Below are positions 1-9,656 of a stretch of DNA of 64,000 nt, in pieces (positions within the stretch are counted from its first letter, which is position 1; every line of letters starts with the position of its first letter). This stretch comes from CAZSNT01 sp964607765 (GTDB taxonomy: Bacteria > Verrucomicrobiota > Lentisphaeria > Oligosphaerales > JABHEG01). A program made the position numbers and the translations under genes. The notes under the pieces are model-generated. The model ran no database searches and was not told the DNA's origin. It worked only from the letters and a program-made list of their open reading frames with translations. The DNA is taken from assembly GCA_964607765.1 (NCBI GenBank), contig CAZSNT010000015.1, positions 28,064-92,063 on the forward strand, read 5' to 3'.

Positions 1-2
1 GC

Positions 3-2645
3 CATCCGCACGGGTTCACGGTGGCGTCGCACGCATCCCGCGGCATGCGCCTGCGGTATCAGTTGGCAGCCTGTGTACCCGGCACTTACCGGGTGCTGCC
101 GACCGTGTTGCGGAATGCCGATGACCCAGAACACGTGCACCTGGGCAAGCCGTCGACTTTGTGTGTGCTCGCGCCCCGTGTCACGTCCCCGGACCCCTAT
201 GAAATCAACGACGCCGAACGGTTCGAACTGGCGCGTGCAAACTTCAGGGACAATCGAATGGCGCACGCTCTTGTGCAGCTCAAGCGTCTGGCTCAAAGCC
301 GCTCCTTTCTCCGCCAGCGCGAGGTGAACCGGATGCTGCTGTGGGCACACAGTGATCCGCAGTTCTATGACGCGGCAGCGGTGACCGGCGCTTACGAGCG
401 GCTGGAGAACACCTTCTCGCGGACCGTGCTGCCGGCGGACAAGATTCAGGCAGTTGCCAGGGCCTACCATGAGCAGGAGCAGTTCGAACGGGCGGCTGAG
501 CTGTGCAGAGCCAGCATCGGGGCAGCGTTCCGACGTGACAGCGCCGTCGCTGCTTTGCTGCGGGAGGAGGGCCTTGGCACGGAATCGTTGGCCCTTCAAC
601 AGCGTCTGTGGTGGGACTATCCCGATACCGATGAGGTGGCTTCCTCTCTGCTGGTCGTGCCGCATGTTCTGTATCGTGACACATTGGCCGCGGAGAGCGA
701 CGCGATGGACCTGCCGCAGCGGGGCCCTGGGCGTGTGCAGTTCCCGGACGTCGACCCGTTCTATGCGCGGGAGCATATCCCGGCGCGCGAAGCGGTTGCC
801 AGAGCAGCGGATCTGTTCGAGTTGTTCCTTGCTCTCCACCCCGACGCGGCTACCGCGGACGACGCAGCATTCTGCCTGGCGAACGCCCTGCTTGACCTGG
901 GGCGTTACCAGGACGTCGCTCGTGTCTGTGCTGCAGGCATGGCCCTGCGGCCCGAGGGGCGTTTTGCAGCCAGATTCCAGTACCTGGAAGCTCTGGGGTT
1001 TTTCTGGTCCGAGCAGTTCGACGAGGCCGCGGCATCGGCGAGACCGGTTGCGTCGGGGCGATCGGTGGACCGTGACGCGGCGTGCTACATGCTCGCGCAG
1101 ATCCACCACGCCCGGGGTGCAGTCCCGGAAGCGATCGCGTGGTACAGCAAGGTGCGCGGCGTCTTCCCCGACGCGCAGGACGCGATTGACAGCTTCCGTG
1201 AGCAGTACGTTCGGATGCCCGATGTGGCCTCATTCGTGCCCGGACAGCGCCCCGAGCTCCTGCTTCGGCACCGGAATGTGCCGTCAGCCCGGCTTCAGGT
1301 GTTCAAGGTCGATCTCATGGCTTTGGCTCTCCGCACCAGCCTGAGCAGCATCCATGGCGTGGATTTGGCTGGCATCCACCCGCAGGCCGAGAAACTGCTG
1401 GAGTTCGCCAGCCTGGAGCCATTCGGGGAAGAACAGACACTGGTCGAGTTGCCCGTCACTGAAGAAGGGGCGTATCTGGTCATGGTCCGGGCCGACAGCA
1501 GCGTGGCCAGCGGGTTGGTCCTCGTCTCGCCGCTCAGGGTGGCAGTGCGCGAGGATGCTCGTGTGGGACGTGTGCGTGTGACCGTGACCGAGCTGCCCGA
1601 TCTGGCCTGTTCGCCCGGCCTGGATGTGAAGGTCATTGACGGCGTGTCGCGGCTTGTCCACGCCGGCCGCACGGATTTGCGCGGCATTTTTGTTGCGGAT
1701 GGTGTTTCGGACAACGTGACGGTAATCGTGCACGGCGGCAGCGAACGGTATGGCGTGTACCGTTCCTCTCCGCAGTCGGCCCGGGCCATGGCGGATATTC
1801 GCCCCGACCCTTGTGACGGCAGGCGCGCGGCGCTGCGCCGCAAGTTGTCTGAACTGGTGCTGCCGCAGTTGGCTTTTGAGGATGTCCCTGTTGATCGTGT
1901 TCTGCGCGACTTGAGTGAGCGAAGTCGCGAGGTTGCGGCTGACGGGCTGGGTGTCAATGTCGTATTCTACGGGCAGTACGATCGGATGACCGCTCCCCGC
2001 GTGACGTGCCGTTTCAATAACACCACTCTCCGGGATGCACTGCGACATGTGTGCCAGGAGTCGAATTTGGAGTTGCGCGTGGACTCGCATGCTGTCCTCG
2101 TGGCGGAGGCGAGTCATCCATTGGGCGACCGTCTCGCGGCCGTGCCGTGCTGTCACCGGTCTCCCCGCAACGGCACAGCGTGCGAGATGCTGGATTCGAC
2201 CGTGCTGTTGCGTTTCGACATGGACAGTCTGACCGGCCCCGACTTTGTCCGGGCGCTGCAGCAGCGTGTGGGGACACCCGCCTCGCCGGATCACGGGCTG
2301 CGGATACGCGCCGACATCGGTCCCGGGCCGTCCGATCAGTGGCGCGTGTCGATGACTGCTGCTGACATACCACTGGGCGCGGTCCTGCGTTACGGCTGTA
2401 TCGGAACGGGGCTGACCTACCGCCCTGTCGGTGCGACGGTCTGGCTCAGCGACCGCATGTCGCCTGCCGGGGGCGCTGTTCCGCGTGCCAGCGGATCCGC
2501 CCGGGCGATGGCATCGCAGCTCCATCCTGATTATCAGCGGGATCTGAGGGCAGAACTGGCTCGGGTCCAGAACGAGTACATACGGACGTGGCAGACTGAG
2601 CAACGCCGGTGGGGTGCGGGGTTTGCCGTGGACGTGTTCCCTTGA
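3..2645 (+). CDS. Alpha-2-macroglobulin/TPR/STN-like envelope protein, 5' end missing
   Basis: The reading frame is open to the left edge, so this is the 3' part of a longer gene; the GTG at 21 is only the first start codon in view. The first ~50 residues look like the C-terminal end of an alpha-2-macroglobulin-type protein (PGTYRVLPTVLRNADDPE). About residues 65-400 are helical and TPR-like. Residues ~415-600 resemble macroglobulin MG1/MG2 modules, with the phrases VEEGAYLVMVRADSS-like and TDLRGIFVADGV. Residues ~615-700 (LAFEDVPVDRVLRDLSERS) resemble the STN/secretin N-domain, and a second, weaker copy follows around residue 730-800. Family knowledge suggests a large periplasmic or surface protease-trap or scaffold protein; the function here is inferred. 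The next gene starts 34 bp downstream. Confidence 0.7.
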   Translation, partial: HPHGFTVASHASRGMRLRYQLAACVPGTYRVLPTVLRNADDPEHVHLGKPSTLCVLAPRVTSPDPYEINDAERFELARANFRDNRMAHALVQLKRLAQSRSFLRQREVNRMLLWAHSDPQFYDAAAVTGAYERLENTFSRTVLPADKIQAVARAYHEQEQFERAAELCRASIGAAFRRDSAVAALLREEGLGTESLALQQRLWWDYPDTDEVASSLLVVPHVLYRDTLAAESDAMDLPQRGPGRVQFPDVDPFYAREHIPAREAVARAADLFELFLALHPDAATADDAAFCLANALLDLGRYQDVARVCAAGMALRPEGRFAARFQYLEALGFFWSEQFDEAAASARPVASGRSVDRDAACYMLAQIHHARGAVPEAIAWYSKVRGVFPDAQDAIDSFREQYVRMPDVASFVPGQRPELLLRHRNVPSARLQVFKVDLMALALRTSLSSIHGVDLAGIHPQAEKLLEFASLEPFGEEQTLVELPVTEEGAYLVMVRADSSVASGLVLVSPLRVAVREDARVGRVRVTVTELPDLACSPGLDVKVIDGVSRLVHAGRTDLRGIFVADGVSDNVTVIVHGGSERYGVYRSSPQSARAMADIRPDPCDGRRAALRRKLSELVLPQLAFEDVPVDRVLRDLSERSREVAADGLGVNVVFYGQYDRMTAPRVTCRFNNTTLRDALRHVCQESNLELRVDSHAVLVAEASHPLGDRLAAVPCCHRSPRNGTACEMLDSTVLLRFDMDSLTGPDFVRALQQRVGTPASPDHGLRIRADIGPGPSDQWRVSMTAADIPLGAVLRYGCIGTGLTYRPVGATVWLSDRMSPAGGAVPRASGSARAMASQLHPDYQRDLRAELARVQNEYIRTWQTEQRRWGAGFAVDVFP

Positions 2646-2678
2646 TCCGGCGACACACCAGACATAAGGAGGATTTCC

Positions 2679-3680
2679 ATGGCTGCCGTGCGAGTGGCGC
2701 TGATCGGGGCAGGGAGCATGGCCAACCGGGTGCACTACCCGTCCCTGGCCAGCTTCGATGATGTGGAACTGGTGGGGTTGTGCGATGTAGTGCCGGAGAA
2801 GCTGGCCGCCACAGCCGAAACGTTCGGCATTCGTGCCACGTACACGGACTACCGCAGGATGCTGACAGACGTGGAATGTGACGCAGTCTATGCTCTCATG
2901 CCGCCTCATGTGCTCTTCGATGTTGCCATGGATGTACTGAGTACGGGCAGCAATCTGTTCATTGAGAAGCCGCCGGCCGTGACGACTCACCAGACTCAGT
3001 GTCTGGCCAGGAAAGCCGCCGACACGGGTGCAGTGACCGCAGTGGGATTCCAGCGGCGCTACCACCCTCTGGTCCACCACTGCTTTGAGAAGGTTCGGGA
3101 TGTCGGGCAGCCGCACCAGGTGGTGTCGCACTTCCTCAAGAACACGCAGATCGGTGATGCGTATCCCTACTACAGGGGTGCGATAGACATCCTGCGGTGT
3201 GATGCGGTCCATGCCGTCGACGCATTGCGGTACTACTGCGGTCTCTCCGATGTGCGCGCTGTCGCTTCCGATGTGCGCTACCTGGACAGCTGGTATCCGG
3301 TGACCTTCAACGCGCTCGTGCACTTCGCCAACGACACGGTCGGGATTCTGCACGTGAACTGGCGGACGGGAACGCGCTCGCTCAAGTTCGAGTTCCACGC
3401 GGCGGGGGCATCAGCTTACGTTGACGCCGACGGGGAGGCCCGCGTGTGGATCGCTCCCGGGAAAGAACCGGAGGTGGACACCAGCTGCAGCAAGTTCGCC
3501 GGCTCGGAGGAAATGCGCGTCACCCAGGGCTTCCTCCAGGAGAATCGCGCTTTCATCGATGCGGTCAAGAGTGACTCGCAGTTGCACAACAACCTGCAGG
3601 ACGCGGTCAAGACGATGCAGCTTGCGGACGCAATCTACGCGAACGCGATCAATCAGCCCGTGAGTTCAGAGGCTGGATGA
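2679..3680 (+). CDS. Gfo/Idh/MocA family oxidoreductase
   Basis: A 333-residue NAD(P)-dependent sugar or cyclitol dehydrogenase of the Gfo/Idh/MocA family, soluble and cytoplasmic. The Rossmann motif is GAGSMA (residues 10-15). The family EKP motif (residues 96-98) contains the catalytic/cofactor lysine, and the C-terminal half fits the alpha/beta substrate domain. The ATG at 2679 has a strong TAAGGAGG ribosome site at 2665-2672. Length is normal for the family. It may be co-transcribed with the preceding macroglobulin-like gene, but nothing in the sequence fixes the substrate. Such genes are abundant in polysaccharide-degrading PVC bacteria. Confidence 0.9.
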   Translation: MAAVRVALIGAGSMANRVHYPSLASFDDVELVGLCDVVPEKLAATAETFGIRATYTDYRRMLTDVECDAVYALMPPHVLFDVAMDVLSTGSNLFIEKPPAVTTHQTQCLARKAADTGAVTAVGFQRRYHPLVHHCFEKVRDVGQPHQVVSHFLKNTQIGDAYPYYRGAIDILRCDAVHAVDALRYYCGLSDVRAVASDVRYLDSWYPVTFNALVHFANDTVGILHVNWRTGTRSLKFEFHAAGASAYVDADGEARVWIAPGKEPEVDTSCSKFAGSEEMRVTQGFLQENRAFIDAVKSDSQLHNNLQDAVKTMQLADAIYANAINQPVSSEAG

Positions 3681-3719
3681 GTGGTGGAGGGGCAGGCTGA
3701 AGGCTGTCACGGCTGGCGA

Positions 3720-4028
3720 TCACTCGGCCGGTGTGGGCTCCGGGGCCTGGTCATGGACTGGAACGCCTCTGGCAGATCCGGTCAGCCTGTGAACCCACTG
3801 GGCCAGCGAACAAGTCTGTCTCCCCGGGCAGCGCTCGCCGCAGAACCGCATCCGGAACTGGTGAGCAAAGCCGTCCAGATGCTCTTCCATGAACCTGAGT
3901 GAAGCGGCTTCGATCCCCACATCGCGCCCAGCGGCTTCGCTCAAGTACCACTTGGCTTCGTCAATGGCGCTGCGCAACTCGCTGTGTTGCTCGGCCATCA
4001 GGTGCTCGAAGTGCGCACATTTATCCAT
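3720..4028 (-). CDS. Small cysteine-containing hypothetical protein
   Basis: A 102-residue protein I cannot assign to a named family. It has an amphipathic N-terminal half (MDKCAHFEHLMAEQHSEL) and a central cysteine cluster (FCGERCPGRQTC) that could bind a metal or an Fe-S centre, then a low-complexity tail. No signal peptide or membrane segment is seen. It is the last of three minus-strand genes (histidine kinase, flavoprotein, this one), with a 146-bp gap from the flavoprotein gene. The CxxxC...C pattern and the charged N-terminus argue for a real gene, not a shadow frame. Confidence 0.55.
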   Translation of the reverse strand: MDKCAHFEHLMAEQHSELRSAIDEAKWYLSEAAGRDVGIEAASLRFMEEHLDGFAHQFRMRFCGERCPGRQTCSLAQWVHRLTGSARGVPVHDQAPEPTPAE

Positions 4029-4174
4029 CTGCTATCGTCAACCCGGACTTCGATCAGGTCTGTGAGTTGTGTGCAACGAATCCCGTATTGGTCTACTCTA
4101 CATGTCCGGCACGGGAAAGGCACGTCCATCGGCGGGGATCATCGTAATGCGTAAGTTACGTGCGGCATCGCGGA

Positions 4175-4777
4175 TCATCGTGGCCGGGCCAGCTTCTGCC
4201 CCAGTCGCGCTGCTTTTCTGACCAGTCGCTCGGACAGGCCCCCCGTGGTCTGGTAGCCGGCGCCGCCGATGGTCAGCACCCCCACTGTCCGTGCCCCCAA
4301 GGCCCTCGCAGCCAGTTTGAGCAGGCGAACAGTGTGAGTCAGCCAACGAATGACCGGGGCAGGGGCTGCCGCGGAGGCGACCACCACGGCGTGCTTTGAT
4401 CCTCGTCGTTTCCGCAACCGCGGAAATCGTGCCTTGCCGGTGGGCCAATAGACTTCGCAGAGCAGTCGCTCCATAAACGTCTTCATCACAGCCGTTACCG
4501 TTCCGAAATTGACCGGCGATCCGAGGACGAGCGCATCCGCTGCCTCCAACTCGGCGATGACGTCATCGGCTTCGTCTGCAAGTGGGCATGTTCCTCGCTC
4601 AGCTCCGGCTGTTTGCGCACACTGGCGGCAGTTTGTACAGAACGCGATATGCCTGTCTGCCAGGTAGATCTTGCTGACATCTGCTCCGGCCTCGCGGGCG
4701 CCGTCCAGGATCGCGTCAACGGCACGATCGATCGTGCCGTCTTTTCGGTAGCTTCCGACAACGCCGACAACCAGCAT
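4175..4777 (-). CDS. NADPH-dependent FMN reductase / iron-sulfur flavoprotein-like
   Basis: A 200-residue flavodoxin-like protein. The N-terminal LVVGVVGSYRKDGTI fits the FMN phosphate-binding loop, and GSPVNFGTVTAVMKTFMERL is the usual flavin-binding and dimer segment. Cysteines at 47, 50, 53 and 64 (CTNCRQC...C) resemble the compact 4Fe-4S motif of Isf-type iron-sulfur flavoproteins, though the last spacing is longer than usual. It probably acts as a cytoplasmic electron-transfer flavoprotein or quinone/nitro-reductase. The ATG is preceded by AGAGGG. It lies 91 bp downstream of the histidine kinase on the same strand, so co-transcription is possible. Confidence 0.8.
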   Translation of the reverse strand: MLVVGVVGSYRKDGTIDRAVDAILDGAREAGADVSKIYLADRHIAFCTNCRQCAQTAGAERGTCPLADEADDVIAELEAADALVLGSPVNFGTVTAVMKTFMERLLCEVYWPTGKARFPRLRKRRGSKHAVVVASAAAPAPVIRWLTHTVRLLKLAARALGARTVGVLTIGGAGYQTTGGLSERLVRKAARLGQKLARPR

Positions 4778-4868
4778 GCGGTACCCTCTATTTCCTGGTG
4801 GTGCGGTGGGATGGGTGCGTGACCGTCTTGCCTGGACGGCTCTGCCCGAGACGACTCCGGCAACGTCA

Positions 4869-6746
4869 TCACGCTTCAGGCACTGGAGCGGTAGCCGGCC
4901 CCGAGGCCGCGCCTTCCGTCGGGACGTCCTGTGCGTGACTCACTCCCGTGAGTTTGGCAACGAGTTCGCTCTTCAGGTAGGGTTTCTGGATGAACTCCAC
5001 GGGAGACGTGTCTTCGAAGCGCTGTCGGATCGTTTCCTCGTTGTAGCCGCTGGAAAGGACGACGCGCACATTGGGGTTGATTCTGCGCATCGCTGCAAGC
5101 GACTCAACGCCTCCCATTTCGGGCATGGTGACGTCGAGCAACACGAACGCCAGGTCATCAGCGTGTTCGCGGAACACCTCCAGCGCTTCACGTCCATCGT
5201 TCGCGGTCAGCACGGAAAAGCCGATCTTCTCGAGCATCTTCATTGCCACGACGCGTACCGCTTCCTCGTCGTCAACAACCAGGGCCAGGCCGGAGAAGAG
5301 CCTCGCCCCCGGACTGAGTTGCTCAGTCGGTGCTTCGCTTGGTTCGGGCTGTTCCGCAGCTATGGGGAGCAGCAGCCGGACGACCGTTCCGCGCCCAACT
5401 TCGCTGTCTACCCGGATGGCGCCGCCGTGCGCACGGACGATCCCCAGAACGGACGCCAACCCCAGGCCGCGGCCGATGAATTTCGTGCTGAAAAATGGGT
5501 CAAACATGCGGGCCCTTGCCGTGGCGTCCATGCCGCAGCCCGTGTCTTCGATCATGAGCGTTACGTACTCACCCTCTTCGAGGTTGTCGGCGAGATGGAA
5601 GCCGGACAGGTACCGGCTGTCTGCCAGAGCTGTGCCCGTGGTCAGCGTAATGGCCCCCGGTTCATCTCCCATTGCCTCGTCCGCGTTCACCACCAGGGCC
5701 ATGATGACCTGCTCCAGCTGAGACTCGTCAGCCTTGATGACCGGCAGGGATGTGGCGAGGTTGTAATTGATCTTGATCTTCTTGGAGACGGTTGCAAGCA
5801 GGAGAGTGTCCAGGTCGCCTATGAGTTCCGAGATATTCAGAGGCCGGATCTTCTGTGAGCCGCCGCCCGCGTAATGCAGCATCTGATTGGTCAGGCTTTT
5901 GGCGCGCAGCACGGAGGACCTGATGGAACTCAGGTCGGAGATGAACGGGCTGTCCTCGGGGAGCTGCTCGAGGAGCAGGTCTGCGTGTCCGTTGATGGCT
6001 TGCAGGATATTGTTGAAGTCGTGTGCCACCCCCGCCGCCATGGCCATCAGGCTCTCGGACTTCTGAGCTTCGAGCAGGCGGCGCTGCAGCTCGTCATGCT
6101 CGGCCTGCACGGTCACGTAGGAGGTGATGTCCGTGCTGGTTCCCAACATACGAACGGGCTTGTCCGCTTCATCCCGCACCACCGTGCCTCTCGTGAGGAA
6201 CCACAGGACACTGCCGTCTTTGCGCAGCATGCGATGCTCTACTTCGTAGACCGTGCTGTCGCCGCTGATGTGCTCCTCGGCAGTATCCTGCACTTTGGGC
6301 AGATCATCCGGGTGCACGAGATCGTGCCAGTTCGCCAGCCGATTCGGGATTTCCTCGTCAGTGTAGCCGAGGAAACTCTTGAGCAACGGGTCGATGTACA
6401 GATCGTCAGTTTCCAGATCCCAGTCCCAGGCACCGCTGCGCCCGGCTTGCGACGCCAACTGGTAGCGTCTTTCGGCGTCCGCGAGCTTTGTCTGGACCTG
6501 CTCCAATGCGTTCATCTCGGACTGGAGGTCGCGATGCAGTCGCATCACGTAGCGGAGACTGAGCTCGACCAGCACTACCGCCCCCCCGATCCCCGCCAGC
6601 CAGGCAAAAAGACTCTCGAACGCCGACATGCCCTGAAGTTGGTTGTAGACCATCAGCACCACGACAAAGACAGCGATGGCGCACAGCAACAGCCAGCGCA
6701 GACGGGTCAAACTGCGGAACTGTTGAGATCGCGGTCGCGTCGACAT
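4869..6746 (-). CDS. Hybrid PAS sensor histidine kinase with receiver domain
   Basis: A 625-residue membrane-anchored two-component sensor. Two membrane segments lie at about residues 17-34 and 47-66, joined by a short periplasmic loop. A coiled linker (~70-95) is followed by a PAS/PAC domain (~95-210). The phosphoacceptor H242 lies in VAHDFNNIL. The ATPase domain has an N box (VNADEA), a G1 box (DTGCGM, 401-406) and a G2 region (GRGLGLASV). The C-terminal receiver domain (~485-605) has acidic residues VVDDEE and phosphoacceptor D538 (LLDVTMPEMGG). No output DNA-binding domain or separate regulator is nearby, so the signal probably passes to an Hpt or regulator elsewhere. Confidence 0.92.
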   Translation of the reverse strand: MSTRPRSQQFRSLTRLRWLLLCAIAVFVVVLMVYNQLQGMSAFESLFAWLAGIGGAVVLVELSLRYVMRLHRDLQSEMNALEQVQTKLADAERRYQLASQAGRSGAWDWDLETDDLYIDPLLKSFLGYTDEEIPNRLANWHDLVHPDDLPKVQDTAEEHISGDSTVYEVEHRMLRKDGSVLWFLTRGTVVRDEADKPVRMLGTSTDITSYVTVQAEHDELQRRLLEAQKSESLMAMAAGVAHDFNNILQAINGHADLLLEQLPEDSPFISDLSSIRSSVLRAKSLTNQMLHYAGGGSQKIRPLNISELIGDLDTLLLATVSKKIKINYNLATSLPVIKADESQLEQVIMALVVNADEAMGDEPGAITLTTGTALADSRYLSGFHLADNLEEGEYVTLMIEDTGCGMDATARARMFDPFFSTKFIGRGLGLASVLGIVRAHGGAIRVDSEVGRGTVVRLLLPIAAEQPEPSEAPTEQLSPGARLFSGLALVVDDEEAVRVVAMKMLEKIGFSVLTANDGREALEVFREHADDLAFVLLDVTMPEMGGVESLAAMRRINPNVRVVLSSGYNEETIRQRFEDTSPVEFIQKPYLKSELVAKLTGVSHAQDVPTEGAASGPATAPVPEA

Positions 6747-7055
6747 TCAGGCCCCCGGCTCGGTGGTGTGTGTGTCCGTGCAAGTACCGAAACGCACGTC
6801 TCAATGTACTCGATGGCTCTGCCCGGTTCAACTGCACAGAGCCCATAGCCGCCCGGCCGCAGGCCGACCCACGCCTGAAACGCGGGGCCTGCGGAGCGTT
6901 GTCTGCCAGTTTGCAGGGCACGTCGGCCAGGGCGCTGTCAGCGTCGTCCCGATCAGGTGCGAACCGGCGATGTGCGCCTTCCCAAGCTATATTGCCGGCT
7001 GGAACATGACGCGGCACGGGTGACGCGCTGCCGATGAGGGACTGGAGCTTGACGG
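6747..7055. other. Divergent intergenic region between histidine kinase and proB
   Basis: About 309 bp separates the divergently transcribed kinase and proB. A TATATT hexamer at 6988-6993 on the plus strand could be a -10 element for proB, but no good -35 box sits 16-18 bp upstream. I see no conserved RNA, terminator or gene here. Confidence 0.4.
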
Positions 7056-8213
7056 ATGGACTTTCTGTTCAGCGATAACGGGCAACGGGCAGAGGCCCTG
7101 CGCGGGGTCAGCCGCATCGTCGTCAAAGTGGGCACGCGTCTGTTGACGGACATCGCGGGGGTCTCGAAAGCCGAACGTGCGGCTCATCTCGTTGCGGAGA
7201 TTGCGTGGCTTCGCGATCGGGGGCTGGAGGTCATTCTGGTCTCCAGCGGTGCTATCGGCGCCGGTATGTCGGTACTGCAGACGGCAAAGCGCCCGAATGC
7301 GCTTCCGCAACTGCAGGCTCACGCCGCCGTGGGACAGTGCCGCTTGATGTATCTCTACGAGACCGCCTGCATCGCGCACGGTTTCCACTGCGCACAGCTG
7401 CTGCTGACGGCTGCGGATGTCCAGGACCGGGAACGGCACCTGAATGTCACCTCCTGTCTCGATGCGTTGCTTGCCAAGGGCGTGCTGCCCGTGATCAACG
7501 AGAACGATTCGGTGAGCGTCGAGGAGATCCGTTTCGGTGACAACGACATCCTGGCCGCGCAGGTTGCGTCCATGATCCGGGCTGATCTCAGTGTACTGCT
7601 GACCACTGTGGACGGCATGTATGTCCCTGCCGCGGCGGGCGGTGAGAACCGGCGCATTTCCGTGGTTTCCAAGCTCGGGGACGAGGTACTGTCTTTCGCA
7701 GGCGGCACGGACGGTAACGCCTTGTCCGTGGGGGGCATGGCGAGCAAGCTGCGGGCGGCCGACCTGGTGACCAAGGCAGGGGAACCCATGTGGGTTGCCG
7801 ACGGCCGCGACTTCGCCGTGTTGCGGCAGGTCATTGCCGGCCGAGATGTAGGCACGCTTTTCCCGACCGCCAAGGCGACGCGTATGAAGGCGCACAAGCG
7901 TTTCCTTGCGTTCTTCTCCGAACCGGTCGGCAGTGTTGTTGTGGACTGCGGCGCGGAACGGGCCCTGGTCGAACAGGGGCGAAGCCTGCTTCCCAGCGGC
8001 ATCGCTTTTGTCGAGGGGCGCTTCCGGCGCGGCGACACGGTTCGGATTCTGAATACGGATGGGACAGAGATCGCGCGCGGTGTCTGCAGTTACAGCGACA
8101 GCGAAGTACGTCTCATCAAAGGCCGCAAGAGCAGCGAGATCGGCGGAATACTGCACTCTGACGGATACTACGATGCAGTGGTGCACCGGAATTATCTGGT
8201 GCTGACAACGTGA
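7056..8213 (+). CDS. proB: Glutamate 5-kinase
   Basis: A 385-residue cytoplasmic enzyme that phosphorylates L-glutamate to gamma-glutamyl phosphate, the first step of proline synthesis. The amino-acid kinase domain shows VVKVGTRLL near residue 23, VSSGAIGAGM, the substrate segment VINENDSVSVEEIRFGDND, and GGMASKLRAA. The C-terminal ~75 residues form the PUA domain present in full-length ProB. A GGAG ribosome site lies 9 bp before the ATG. The partner gene proA is not adjacent; a phosphohexomutase follows 34 bp later on the same strand. Confidence 0.95.
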   Translation: MDFLFSDNGQRAEALRGVSRIVVKVGTRLLTDIAGVSKAERAAHLVAEIAWLRDRGLEVILVSSGAIGAGMSVLQTAKRPNALPQLQAHAAVGQCRLMYLYETACIAHGFHCAQLLLTAADVQDRERHLNVTSCLDALLAKGVLPVINENDSVSVEEIRFGDNDILAAQVASMIRADLSVLLTTVDGMYVPAAAGGENRRISVVSKLGDEVLSFAGGTDGNALSVGGMASKLRAADLVTKAGEPMWVADGRDFAVLRQVIAGRDVGTLFPTAKATRMKAHKRFLAFFSEPVGSVVVDCGAERALVEQGRSLLPSGIAFVEGRFRRGDTVRILNTDGTEIARGVCSYSDSEVRLIKGRKSSEIGGILHSDGYYDAVVHRNYLVLTT

Positions 8214-8247
8214 CCACACCGGCAAGCCGCGAAGAGGAATCCCAACC

Positions 8248-9651
8248 ATGACACTGCCCACGCCCGGGGCCACAGTCGGACGTCTGGCCTGTTTCAAGGC
8301 GTATGATGTTCGCGGCGTCGTTCCCGACGACTTGGACGATGGTCTTGCCTATCGCATAGGCCGGGCCTATGCTCGGGAGGTCCAACCGTCCGGGCCCGTT
8401 GCGATTGGGCGTGATGTGCGATTGTCCAGCCCCGGTCTGGCCGCGTCTCTCATACAGGGCTTGAATGACGCGGGTGTGAGCACGCGCGACATCGGCCTGT
8501 GCGGGACTGAAGTGGTCTACTTTGCGGCTGCGCGGCCCGGGATGGGGGGCGGGATCATGGTGACGGCCAGTCACAACCCCCGGGAATACAACGGTATGAA
8601 GCTCGTCCGGGCCGGGGCCGTTCCTGTGCTCGATGACACCGGTCTGGACGCCATCGAGGCGCGGGTCCGACAGGGGGACCCCGGCAGTCCCGTGGCCCAA
8701 CGAGGCGAGAATCACAGTGAGGATGTGGTCGGTTCGTATGTCGAGAAAGTCCTTTCCTTCGTTGACGTGTCGCGTTTGCGTCCACTGAGAATCGTCGCAA
8801 ATTCCGGAAACGGTTGTGCGGGCCCCTACCTGGACGCGCTCGCCGAGAAGCTGCCCTTCGATATGGTCCGAGTCCAGCACGAACCTGACGGCGCATTCCC
8901 GAACGGTGTGCCGAACCCCCTGCTGCCGGAGAACCAGACGTCGACCACTGATGCCGTTGTCGCTGCGGGGGCCGACATGGGCATTGCGTGGGACGGCGAT
9001 TTTGACCGTTGCTTCTTCTTCGACGAGACAGGGCGTTTTGTGGACGGCTATTACGTGGTCGGACTGCTTGCTGAGGCCACGTTGAGCAAACACCCCAATG
9101 AAGTGATCGTGCATGACGGGCGGCAGACGTGGAACACGATTCAAGTGGTGCGCGCGCTCGGGGGGAGCTGCGCGGTCAGCCGGACCGGGCACGGCTTCTT
9201 CAAACAGAAAATGCGCGCCGTGGACGCTGTCTACGGCGGAGAGCTGTCGGCGCACCACTACTTCCGGGATTTTTCGTACTGCGATTCAGGAATGATCCCG
9301 TGGTTGGTAATGGCCGAGCTCATCTGCCGCCAGGGCAGACCCCTGTCGGAAATCGTCAGCTCGCGGCAGGCGGAGTTCCCCTGCAGCGGCGAACTGAACT
9401 CGGTCGTAAACGACACAGCGGCCGCCATCGAAGTGGTGCGCGCCCGGTTCGCGGGCCAGGCGACGAGCGTGGACTGGCTGGACGGTCTGTCCATGGAGTT
9501 CGGCGATGCGTGGCGTTTCAACGTGAGACCGTCAGTCACTGAGCCCATACTCCGGCTGAACGTCGAGGCCAGGGAGGACGCCACGCTGCTGCGCGAGAGA
9601 ACGGCGGAGATCCTGGAACTCGTGAGGGGTGAGGCCATTGGCGAAGACTAG
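8248..9651 (+). CDS. Phosphomannomutase/phosphoglucomutase family
   Basis: A 467-residue alpha-D-phosphohexomutase that interconverts hexose 6- and 1-phosphates for cell-surface sugar synthesis. The phosphoserine loop TASHNP carries S108. The Mg-binding loop is DGDFDR (249-254). A sugar-binding loop GGELSAHHYF and a C-terminal phosphate-binding domain (RPSVTEPILRLNVE) follow. The GELSAHHYF signature is typical of the ManB/AlgC-type phosphomannomutase/phosphoglucomutase branch. Its position before a UDP-glucuronate epimerase-like gene and a glycosyltransferase suits a role in nucleotide-sugar supply. Confidence 0.92.
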   Translation: MTLPTPGATVGRLACFKAYDVRGVVPDDLDDGLAYRIGRAYAREVQPSGPVAIGRDVRLSSPGLAASLIQGLNDAGVSTRDIGLCGTEVVYFAAARPGMGGGIMVTASHNPREYNGMKLVRAGAVPVLDDTGLDAIEARVRQGDPGSPVAQRGENHSEDVVGSYVEKVLSFVDVSRLRPLRIVANSGNGCAGPYLDALAEKLPFDMVRVQHEPDGAFPNGVPNPLLPENQTSTTDAVVAAGADMGIAWDGDFDRCFFFDETGRFVDGYYVVGLLAEATLSKHPNEVIVHDGRQTWNTIQVVRALGGSCAVSRTGHGFFKQKMRAVDAVYGGELSAHHYFRDFSYCDSGMIPWLVMAELICRQGRPLSEIVSSRQAEFPCSGELNSVVNDTAAAIEVVRARFAGQATSVDWLDGLSMEFGDAWRFNVRPSVTEPILRLNVEAREDATLLRERTAEILELVRGEAIGED

Positions 9652-9656
9652 CGACT

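Noticed and set aside
1284..3398. A 704-codon minus-strand frame across the first two genes
   Set aside because: It spans two well-supported plus-strand genes and their gap, and its translation shows no family motifs.
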